Source of the DNA: Collinsella sp. An268
Lineage (GTDB): Bacteria > Actinomycetota > Coriobacteriia > Coriobacteriales > Coriobacteriaceae
Direction of reading: 5' to 3'
NCBI RefSeq assembly: GCF_002159765.1
Contig: NZ_NFJH01000015.1
Span: 1 to 44,641, forward strand
Length of the DNA stretch: 44,641 bases
How positions within the stretch are numbered: the stretch's first letter is position 1; the number at the start of each line of letters is the position of its first letter. Of the stretch, positions 39,040 through 44,641 are shown one piece after another. Position numbers and translations under genes: made by a program. The notes beneath the pieces are model-generated. The model was not told the DNA's origin, searched no databases, and was given only the letters and a program-made list of their open reading frames with translations.

Positions 39040-40872
39040 ATGGCGGAGACGGCGGCTTTGGCGGATACCCTCAAGAACCTCATCGACGTGGCGGAGGGGC
39101 GCGCGCCGGCAGACATGCTCATCACCAACGTGCGCATCGTCGACGTGTACGGCCACCGCGTGGTGGGCGGCCGCGTGGCCGTTGCGGGCGGGTGCATCGC
39201 GAGCGTGCTCTTTGACGACCGTGACGCCGCCGTGCCCGACCCCGCGGCAGCCGAGGTCGTCGACGGCGCGGGCCGCTACCTCACCCCGGGCCTCATCGAC
39301 GGGCACCTCCATATCGAGAGCTCCAACATCCGGCCCGCCGAGTACGCCCGCATGGCGCTCGCGCGGGGTACGACGTGCGCCATCGCCGACAGCCACGAGA
39401 TCGCCAACGTCGCGGGGACGGGCGGCCTCTCGTTTATGATCGAGGACGCCCGCCGCGCGCCGCTCGCCATCAAGTTCATGATGCCCTCCTGCGTGCCGGC
39501 GCTGCCGGACGAGCAGGCGGGCGCCGAGATCTCTGCGGCTGACATGCGCGCGTTCATGGCCGCGCATCCCGGGGAGGTCTTCGGTCTCGGCGAGATGATG
39601 AACACCCCCGGCGTCTTCGCGGCGGACGGGGAGACGCTCGCGCGCATCGCGGCTGCGGGCGACACCGTCTCCGGTCTGGTGGACGGGCACGCGCCGCTCG
39701 TGGCGGGCGCCGACCTCAACGCCTATGCGGCGGCGGGCATCATCGCCGACCATGAGTGCACCGATCCCGCCGAGGCGCTCGACAAGCTCTCCCGCGGCAT
39801 GTACCTCATGCTCCGCGAGGGGACGTGCAGCCACGACCTCGACGTGCTCGCGCCGCTGGTGGTCGAAGACCCCGCGCGGGCGCGCCGCTGCTGCTTTGCG
39901 ACGGACGACCGGGCGCCTTCCGATGCGTTTGCCGAGGGCATGATCGACAACGCCCTCAGGCGCGCCGTCGCGGCGGGGATCGATCCTGTCACGGCGGTCG
40001 CCATGGCAACGCTGTCGCCGGCGGAGCTCTTCGGGTTCGACCATGGGCACGCGCCCGCGTCTGAGCGCCGCGGCGCCGTCGCGCCGGGCAAGCGGGCCGA
40101 CCTCCTGCTGTGGGACGACCTCACGTTTACCGCGCCGCCCGCCGCCGTGTACGCCGCGGGATGCCTGGTGGCCGAGGCCGGGTGCTTTGTGGGCGCCGTC
40201 GCGCCCGAGGACGCGCGGCTGCGTGCGCTGGCAGACGAGCTCCGCGGGTCCGTGAAGCTGCCCGCGCTCTCGCTCGAGGCGTTCTCGTATCCCTTCCGGC
40301 CGGGCGAGGCGGTCATCGACGCCATCCCCGGTAAGGCCATCACCGGATGCGCCCGACCCCGGACCGAGGCGGGTCTCCGCCGCATCATGCTCATCGAGCG
40401 CCACGGCCGCGGCGCGGCGGCGCAGGCGGCGGGCGCCGACGGCGACGGCCCGGCGGGACTCGGCCTTGCGGGCAGGCATATCGGGTGCGGCTGGGTGCGC
40501 GGATACGATATCTCGCGCGGCGCCATCGCCTCGACCATCGGGCACGACTCCCATAACGTCTGCGTGGTGGGCGATAATCCCGCCGACATGCTCGCTGCGG
40601 TGCGCGCCGTGGGCCAGGGCGGGCACGTACTGGTGCGCGACGGCGAGGTGGTGGCCAAGGTCGACCTGCCGCTTGGCGGCCTTATGAGCGATAAGACGGC
40701 GGAGGAGGTCGCCCGCGAGCACGACGCCTTCGTCGCCGCGGCGCGGCAGATGGGCATCCAGCCGCCGCTCGACCCCATCATGGGCGTGATCTTTTTACCG
40801 CTGCCCGTCATCCCCGCGCTCCGCATCCGTCCGGAGGGCGTCTTCGACGTCAGCGCGATGAGCTACGTGTGA
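39040..40872 (+). CDS. ade: Adenine deaminase
   Basis: 610 residues from ATG 39040 (AAGGAGG 6 nt upstream); the frame is open upstream but not conserved. It hydrolyses adenine to hypoxanthine and ammonia, in purine salvage. The amidohydrolase metal site is in GLIDGHLHIESS (His89, His91). DSHEIANVAG, FMMPSCVPA, DGHAPL and the ATDDRAPSD segment (with a metal-site Asp) follow. The C-terminal part has IGHDSHNVCVVG and GGLMSDKTAEEV, both typical of Ade. Length is near the family norm (about 570-600). It stands alone, convergent with the HAD gene. Confidence 0.93.
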   Translation: MAETAALADTLKNLIDVAEGRAPADMLITNVRIVDVYGHRVVGGRVAVAGGCIASVLFDDRDAAVPDPAAAEVVDGAGRYLTPGLIDGHLHIESSNIRPAEYARMALARGTTCAIADSHEIANVAGTGGLSFMIEDARRAPLAIKFMMPSCVPALPDEQAGAEISAADMRAFMAAHPGEVFGLGEMMNTPGVFAADGETLARIAAAGDTVSGLVDGHAPLVAGADLNAYAAAGIIADHECTDPAEALDKLSRGMYLMLREGTCSHDLDVLAPLVVEDPARARRCCFATDDRAPSDAFAEGMIDNALRRAVAAGIDPVTAVAMATLSPAELFGFDHGHAPASERRGAVAPGKRADLLLWDDLTFTAPPAAVYAAGCLVAEAGCFVGAVAPEDARLRALADELRGSVKLPALSLEAFSYPFRPGEAVIDAIPGKAITGCARPRTEAGLRRIMLIERHGRGAAAQAAGADGDGPAGLGLAGRHIGCGWVRGYDISRGAIASTIGHDSHNVCVVGDNPADMLAAVRAVGQGGHVLVRDGEVVAKVDLPLGGLMSDKTAEEVAREHDAFVAAARQMGIQPPLDPIMGVIFLPLPVIPALRIRPEGVFDVSAMSYV

Positions 40873-40875
40873 GGA

Positions 40876-40909
40876 GCACCGCGCCCGAGATGGGCTACGC
40901 GCGGGGTGC
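40876..40909. terminator. GC-rich hairpin between ade and HAD genes
   Basis: GCACC-GCGC (40876-40884) can pair with GCGC-GGGGTGC (40899-40909) with a bulge. There is no T run on either strand, so this is a weak candidate terminator for the convergent pair. Confidence 0.35.
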
Positions 40910-40922
40910 GTGCGCCGGGCCC

Positions 40923-41756
40923 TTACGCGTAGCGCTCTAGGATGAACGCCCCCACGCCCGCCTCGTCGTTGGACGCGCAGACCGCGTCCGCGCTCGAGCG
41001 CACCTCGGCCTCGGCGTTTGCCACCGCCACGCCCGTGCCGGCGGCGAGAATCATCGAGAGGTCGTTCAGGTTGTCGCCAAAGGCCACGGCGTTCTCGACC
41101 GCGATGCCCAGGTGCCCGCACAGCCATGCGAGGGCCGCCCCCTTGGAGGCGCCGGCCTCCATCACCTCGATGTTCATGGGGTAGGAGCGGGTGAGGTCGA
41201 TACCCTCCATGGCGCTGAGCGCCTCCGTGAGCTCGGCCCGGTCGCGCGGGTCGTGCCAGTACATCGAGACGCGCTCGAGCTGGTGCACGCGGGCGATCGT
41301 TGCGGGCGCGTCCTCATCCACCGGTGTGCGCGTGTCGCGCATCGACTGCGCCATGTAGGGGTCGCCCGCAAACTCGTCGATGCGCTCGTAGAGGTCGCGG
41401 CGCAGGTAGCACGTGCCGTCTGCAAAGACGTCAAACGTCACGTCGCGGTTGCGCGCGAGCTCCCAGCAGGCGAGCGCGTGCGCGCGGGTGAGGAGCGCCG
41501 TGTGGAGGGTGCGTGCCGCGGCGGCGCCCGGGTGCGCGGGGTCGAGCTCGGAGACGCAGGCCCCGTTGGCGCTGACGGCGAACCGCACGGCGGGATGGGC
41601 GAGAATCTCATGCGGAATGCCGGCGAGCGGTCGGCCGGAGCACGGAACAAAGAGGTCGCCCGCACGGGCTATGGCGTCGAGCGCCTCCCGGCAGCGCGCG
41701 GGCACGTGCTTCCGGGAGTCCAGAAACGTGCCGTCCAAATCGGAGAAGAAGATCAT
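40923..41756 (-). CDS. HAD-family (Cof-type) phosphatase
   Basis: 277 residues from ATG 41756, which places the catalytic motif DLDGTFLD at once (Asp6 nucleophile, Asp8 acid). Motif II lies in the VPCSGRP segment. A C2-type cap occupies about 85-190. Lys is in GASKGAAL and motif III is VAFGDNLNDLSM. The family dephosphorylates sugar phosphates, nucleotides or flavin precursors; the substrate is unknown. It begins 8 nt after the citrate synthase stop, so the two are co-transcribed. Confidence 0.88.
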   Translation of the reverse strand: MIFFSDLDGTFLDSRKHVPARCREALDAIARAGDLFVPCSGRPLAGIPHEILAHPAVRFAVSANGACVSELDPAHPGAAAARTLHTALLTRAHALACWELARNRDVTFDVFADGTCYLRRDLYERIDEFAGDPYMAQSMRDTRTPVDEDAPATIARVHQLERVSMYWHDPRDRAELTEALSAMEGIDLTRSYPMNIEVMEAGASKGAALAWLCGHLGIAVENAVAFGDNLNDLSMILAAGTGVAVANAEAEVRSSADAVCASNDEAGVGAFILERYA

Positions 41757-41764
41757 GGCGTGCC

Positions 41765-43174
41765 TCAGCGTTTCGCCAGGGGCACGTAGGTGACGTCGTC
41801 CAGAACGGCGTTGTACGCCGGGCGGATGATGCGGTGCGCGCCGTAGAGCTCCTCCATGCGGTGCGCGGCCCAACCGGCCATGCGCGCAACGGCGAAGAGC
41901 GGGGTGAAGAGAATCTCCGGCACGCCGAGGATGCTGTAGATGAAGCCCGTGTAGAGGTCGATGTTGGCGCAGATGGGCTTCGTCATGCCGCGTACGTCGC
42001 GCATGACGCCCGGCGCGATGCGCTCGATGCGCTCTATCAGGGCAAACTCCTCGCCCAGCCCCTTCTTGTCGGCGAGCGAGCGGGCGTAGCGCTTGCAGAT
42101 CTGGGCGCGCGGGTCGGAGATGGTGTAGATGGCGTGACCCATGCCGTAGATGAGGCCGGAGTGGTCGAAGGCGTCGCCCGTGAGGATCTTCGCCAGATAG
42201 GCGGCGACCTCCTCGTCATCGTCCCAATGGGCGACGTGCTCGCGGATGTCGGCGTGCATCTGTGTCACCTTGGCGTTGGCGCCGCCGTGGCGCGGTCCCT
42301 TAAGCGAGCCGATGGCCGCGGCGTAGGCCGAGTAGGCGTCCGTGGCGGACGAGGAGAGCACGCGGCAGGTGAACGTGGAGTTGTTGCCGCCGCCGTGCTC
42401 GGCGTGGAGCATGAGCATGACGTCGAGGAGCATGGCCTCCTCGTGCGTGTAGTCGTCCCCGCCGCGGAGCACCTGCAAGATGGCCTCAGCCATCGATGCC
42501 GAGGCGTTGGGCTCGGGCACCTGTACGCGGATACCGCTCGACTCCGCCTCGTGCGTGATATGGGCGATGGCGGCGATGCGCGGGAGACGCGCGAGGAGCG
42601 AGAGTGCCACGTCCACCTCGTGCGGGGCGGTGATGTCGTCCGGCGTCTCGTCAAAGGCGTACAGCATGAGGACGGCGCGCTGCAGCACGTTCATGATGCT
42701 GTTGGATTTGGTGGCGAGCGGGAACTCGGAGATGTACTCCTCCTCCAGAAGGCGCAGGCTCCCGATGCGCGCGCCGATGCTCTCGAGCTCGTCGGCGCGG
42801 GGGAGGGCGCCCGCGAGCAGCAGATAGGCGAGCTCCTCGTACCCAAAGCGGTCCTCGGCTTGGGCATGGTCGATGATCTCGGCGATGTCGTAACCGCGGA
42901 TGGTGAGCTTGCCCTCGTCCGGGATGAACTTCCCATCCTCCTTGCGGTAGCCGTGCACGTCGGCGATGCGCGTGAGACCCGCGACCACGCCCGAGCCGTC
43001 CGTGTTGCGGAGCCCGCGCTTGACGTCGTGCTCCCGGTAGAGGTCCTCAGGATAGGGGGCCATCGAGGCGCCGGCATAGAGGCGCGTGGAGGCGGTAGAG
43101 AGGCGCCGCGACTTGGCGAAGTTCTGCATATGGCGCTGGGTCGGAGCGATATGGTCGTAATATTGGTCGATCAC
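41765..43174 (-). CDS. Citrate synthase (or 2-methylcitrate synthase)
   Basis: 469 residues from GTG 43174 (GGAGG 4 nt upstream); in-frame codons further upstream are unconserved. It condenses acetyl-CoA with oxaloacetate. The family core is clear: GYDIAEIIDHA and FGYEELAYLLLAGALP, the first catalytic His in HAEHGGGNNSTFTCR, GPRHGGANAKV, the second His in YGMGHAIYTISDPRA, and Asp in NIDLYTGFIY. The N-terminal about 60 residues are an extension seen in Gram-positive anaerobe relatives. In an anaerobe with an incomplete TCA cycle it probably supplies citrate for glutamate synthesis. Specificity cannot be read from the sequence. Confidence 0.92.
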   Translation of the reverse strand: MIDQYYDHIAPTQRHMQNFAKSRRLSTASTRLYAGASMAPYPEDLYREHDVKRGLRNTDGSGVVAGLTRIADVHGYRKEDGKFIPDEGKLTIRGYDIAEIIDHAQAEDRFGYEELAYLLLAGALPRADELESIGARIGSLRLLEEEYISEFPLATKSNSIMNVLQRAVLMLYAFDETPDDITAPHEVDVALSLLARLPRIAAIAHITHEAESSGIRVQVPEPNASASMAEAILQVLRGGDDYTHEEAMLLDVMLMLHAEHGGGNNSTFTCRVLSSSATDAYSAYAAAIGSLKGPRHGGANAKVTQMHADIREHVAHWDDDEEVAAYLAKILTGDAFDHSGLIYGMGHAIYTISDPRAQICKRYARSLADKKGLGEEFALIERIERIAPGVMRDVRGMTKPICANIDLYTGFIYSILGVPEILFTPLFAVARMAGWAAHRMEELYGAHRIIRPAYNAVLDDVTYVPLAKR

Positions 43175-43288
43175 GGTGCCTCCATTCCGATTGGTCGCGG
43201 GAGCCCTAAGGGGGCGATGCGGTTGTCGCAGGATCGTCGCGCCGCCTCCGCCCGGTGCCTTTGGCATCGGCGCGGCGGCAGGGTGCCG

Positions 43289-43576
43289 TTACAGGCGGTA
43301 CATGAAGTTGAAGACGTCCTCGCGCTGCATCTGCACGCTCACGCCGATCTCGTCGCCCGCGGCGGTGAGCTCCTGCTGCAGCCCGGTGAAGTCGAGGGTG
43401 CAGGCGCTCGTATCGGCGAGCATCGTCATGGTGAAGATGTCCTCGATGACGCTCTGGGTGATGTCGCGGATGTCAACGTTGGTCTCGCCGAGCACGGCGG
43501 TGATGGCAGCGAGGATGCCCGGGCGGTTCTTGCCGAGAACGGTGATGACGACGCGGGTGGGGGAGAGCTCTGCCAT
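43289..43576 (-). CDS. ACT-domain protein, UPF0237 type
   Basis: 95 residues from ATG 43576 (AAAGGA upstream). It is one ACT domain: RVVITVLGKNRPGILAAITAVL, NVDIRDITQSVIEDIFTMTML, then the tail QMQREDVFNFMYRL. This closely follows UPF0237 proteins, small stand-alone ACT regulators thought to sense amino acids or similar ligands. In many Firmicutes it precedes a UPF0210 gene; here citrate synthase follows after 114 nt. A link to glutamate-family metabolism is only a guess. Confidence 0.85.
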   Translation of the reverse strand: MAELSPTRVVITVLGKNRPGILAAITAVLGETNVDIRDITQSVIEDIFTMTMLADTSACTLDFTGLQQELTAAGDEIGVSVQMQREDVFNFMYRL

Positions 43577-43735
43577 GAGCGGTCCTTTCTGGTAGCGGCG
43601 CCTTGGCGCGCCGATGCGATATTGGTGCAGTCTACCCATTGTACCTGCCATACATTTCCGTCACGTGTACGCGGGCCGCCGCGTTCATGGAAGTCTCATG
43701 GCGCGCGGTGCCCGGGCGGCGCCGATGGACAGATG

Positions 43736-43744
43736 TGCTATCCT
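43736..43744 (+). promoter_or_regulatory. Extended -10 promoter of rpmE
   Basis: TG-C-TATCCT (43736-43744) is an extended -10; no good -35 is visible. It would start the transcript about 10-15 nt ahead of the leader hairpins. Confidence 0.45.
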
Positions 43745-43760
43745 AGGCGAGTTGTGTTTT

Positions 43761-43810
43761 GCCTTGGTCGGAAACCAAGGCGCCTTATCGTCCGGGCGTC
43801 TGCCCCGGAC
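43761..43810 (+). promoter_or_regulatory. Probable ribosomal-protein leader (L31 type)
   Basis: Two adjacent hairpins: GCCTTGGT/AACCAAGGC (43761-43781) and GTCCGG/CCGGAC (43790-43810), ending about 8 nt before the AAAGGAG of rpmE. Autoregulatory leaders ahead of rpmE are known in several bacterial groups, including Actinobacteria. I recall a Coriobacteria-type L31 leader in Rfam but cannot check the match. Confidence 0.55.
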
Positions 43811-43827
43811 ATGAAAGGAGTCCCCTG

Positions 43828-44271
43828 ATGAAGCCTGGTATTCATCCCGAGTACATGGAGTGCACGGTGCGCTGCTCCTGCGGCAACACCTTTGTGACCC
43901 GTGCGACCGTGCCCGAGATCCGCGTCGAGCTCTGCAACGAGTGCCACCCGTTCTACACGGGCCAGCAGAAGTTCGTCGACACCGGTGGACGCGTTCAGCG
44001 CTTCGCCGACAAGTTCGGCGGCGCCGCCCAGGCCGCCCTCGAGCGCGAAGCCGCCAAGAAGGCCGAGCGCCAGAAGGCCGCCGAGGAGGCCGCTGCCAAG
44101 AAGGCCGCCGAGCGCGAGGCCAAGGCCGCCGAGAAGGCCAAGCGTGCCGCCGAGTTCGAGAAGAAGGCCGCTGCCGAGGCCGCTAAGAAGGCCGCTGAGG
44201 CTCCTGCGGAGGAGGCTGCTGCTGAGGCCCCCGCTGAGGCTGCCACCGAGACCGAGGCCGCTGCCGAGTAG
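43828..44271 (+). CDS. rpmE: 50S ribosomal protein L31 with long Ala/Lys/Glu-rich tail
   Basis: 147 residues from ATG 43828 (AAAGGAG 8 nt upstream). The first about 68 are L31: [20 protein letters not shown], then [21 protein letters not shown]. Cysteines in the CSCG and CNEC segments suggest the zinc-binding (C+) form. The remaining about 80 residues are Ala/Lys/Glu repeats ([22 protein letters not shown] and so on), becoming acidic at the end, and are predicted to form a long single helix. L31 bridges the subunits near the central protuberance, so such a tail would project from the ribosome; its role is unknown. Ordinary L31 is 65-90 residues. Confidence 0.93.
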   Translation: MKPGIHPEYMECTVRCSCGNTFVTRATVPEIRVELCNECHPFYTGQQKFVDTGGRVQRFADKFGGAAQAALEREAAKKAERQKAAEEAAAKKAAEREAKAAEKAKRAAEFEKKAAAEAAKKAAEAPAEEAAAEAPAEAATETEAAAE

Positions 44272-44294
44272 CATGCACCTCTCATAGGTTTGTG

Positions 44295-44329
44295 AAGACC
44301 CCGTCGCATGAGCGGCGGGGTCTTTTTTT
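44295..44329 (+). terminator. Terminator of rpmE
   Basis: AAGACCCCGTCGC, loop ATGA, GCGGCGGGGTCTT, then a seven-T run. One mismatch in the stem. A strong signal. Confidence 0.93.
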
Positions 44330-44457
44330 CTACCGAGGGATGCTTGCTGTGTCGACCGTTTGCGGCCTCATGCGCCCCGCCAAGCCGATTGCCCGTGGAC
44401 AGGGTCATCCCGTGCCCCCTACTATCAATCTGTAGGTTCGTGCCTATGATATGCGGC

Positions 44458-44488
44458 AAAGCGGGTATACCCTTCGCAAGGGCGCTTT
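44458..44488 (+). promoter_or_regulatory. Imperfect hairpin upstream of the PTS EIIA gene
   Basis: AAAGCG (44458-44463) pairs with CGCTTT (44483-44488), and CCCTT (44470-44474) with AAGGG (44478-44482), with a six-nt bulge on the left. It lies about 75 nt ahead of the start codon in the 292-bp gap 44272-44563. It could be an operator or an RNA antiterminator-like site of a PTS operon; no CcpA-type site was seen. Confidence 0.35.
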
Positions 44489-44563
44489 CTACCGCGCCTT
44501 GTCAGTAGGGAATAGTACGCACGCGCGGCAGTTTGCGGTGATCAGCGGAGGGGAGGTAAACAT

Positions 44564-44641
44564 ATGGCAGAGGAGAATGAGAGCATGGAGATGATCTCGT
44601 TCGGCATCGTCGCCTCGGCCGGCCAGGCGCGCAGCTTGGCG
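44564..44641 (+). CDS. PTS lactose/cellobiose-type EIIA, N-terminal fragment
   Basis: 26 codons before the window edge: MAEENESMEMISFGIVASAG, then QARSLA. This matches the start of the LacF/CelC/ChbA family (EEIEMISFEIIAHSGDARSL-like), a three-helix phosphocarrier that passes phosphate from HPr to EIIB. The phospho-His lies downstream, outside the window. The ATG follows GGGGAGG by about 7 nt. It is probably the first gene of a beta-glucoside or lactose PTS operon. Confidence 0.8.
   Translation, partial: MAEENESMEMISFGIVASAGQARSLA

Overview
The window is GC-rich (roughly 63-66 % by eye) and looks like a chromosome segment of a Coriobacteriia-type gut actinobacterium (Collinsella/Olsenella-like). 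This rests on the short zinc-type S14, an S10-spc-alpha style ribosomal cluster followed by an ECF energising module and truA, ribosomal proteins with Ala/Lys/Glu-rich tails, and two U32-family proteins. The genus is inferred from general knowledge; no search was run. No tRNA, rRNA or CRISPR array was recognised.

Layout. (1) 1-850: the 5' part of an IS3-family transposase on the minus strand, running off the left edge. Its end abuts half of a palindromic repeat that recurs whole near 38.1 kb. (2) 922-4890, minus strand: RluA-type pseudouridine synthase, large U32 protein, and a glucose-type PTS EIIA (crr). (3) 5.3-15.8 kb, plus strand: rplE-rpsN-rpsH-rplF-rplR-rpsE-rpmD-rplO-secY-adk-map, then infA-rpmJ-rpsM-rpsK-rpsD-rpoA-rplQ. 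The cluster starts abruptly at rplE, behind its own promoter-like region and a structured leader. It is interrupted between map and infA by a low-GC antisense orphan gene. (4) 15.9-21.2 kb: a single polypeptide fusing both ECF ATPases and the EcfT membrane protein, then truA, a family 2 glycosyltransferase, argR and a 34-residue membrane microprotein. (5) 21.3-27.4 kb: a class A penicillin-binding protein on the minus strand, divergent from a second U32 protein and a polytopic membrane protein. (6) 27.4-29.5 kb: tyrS, with a perfect inverted-repeat element on each side; both elements are 129 bp long. (7) 29.5-33.9 kb, minus strand: 4-TM protein, CmpB-type membrane protein, LysR regulator and anchored lipase. 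(8) 34.1-38.1 kb, plus strand: a solute-binding lipoprotein directly upstream of a 1038-residue protein with two tandem extracellular Cache-like sensor regions fused to an MscS channel; no ABC permease or ATPase is present. (9) 38.3-43.6 kb: another small 4-TM protein, adenine deaminase, and a minus-strand group of ACT-domain protein, citrate synthase and HAD phosphatase. (10) 43.7-44.6 kb: rpmE with a probable ribosomal leader, and the start of a lactose/cellobiose-type PTS EIIA.

Most of the window is housekeeping: translation, protein export, cell wall, tRNA and rRNA modification. The strongest candidate for an undescribed system is the solute-binding protein plus double-Cache-MscS pair at 34.1-38.1 kb. 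It reads as a ligand-gated channel with its own extracellular ligand-capture protein, flanked on both sides by small MSTN-starting 4-TM proteins. Other points of interest are the EcfA1-EcfA2-EcfT fusion, the two 129-bp inverted-repeat elements around tyrS, the palindromic repeat with an IS at its edge, and the two breaks in the ribosomal super-operon.
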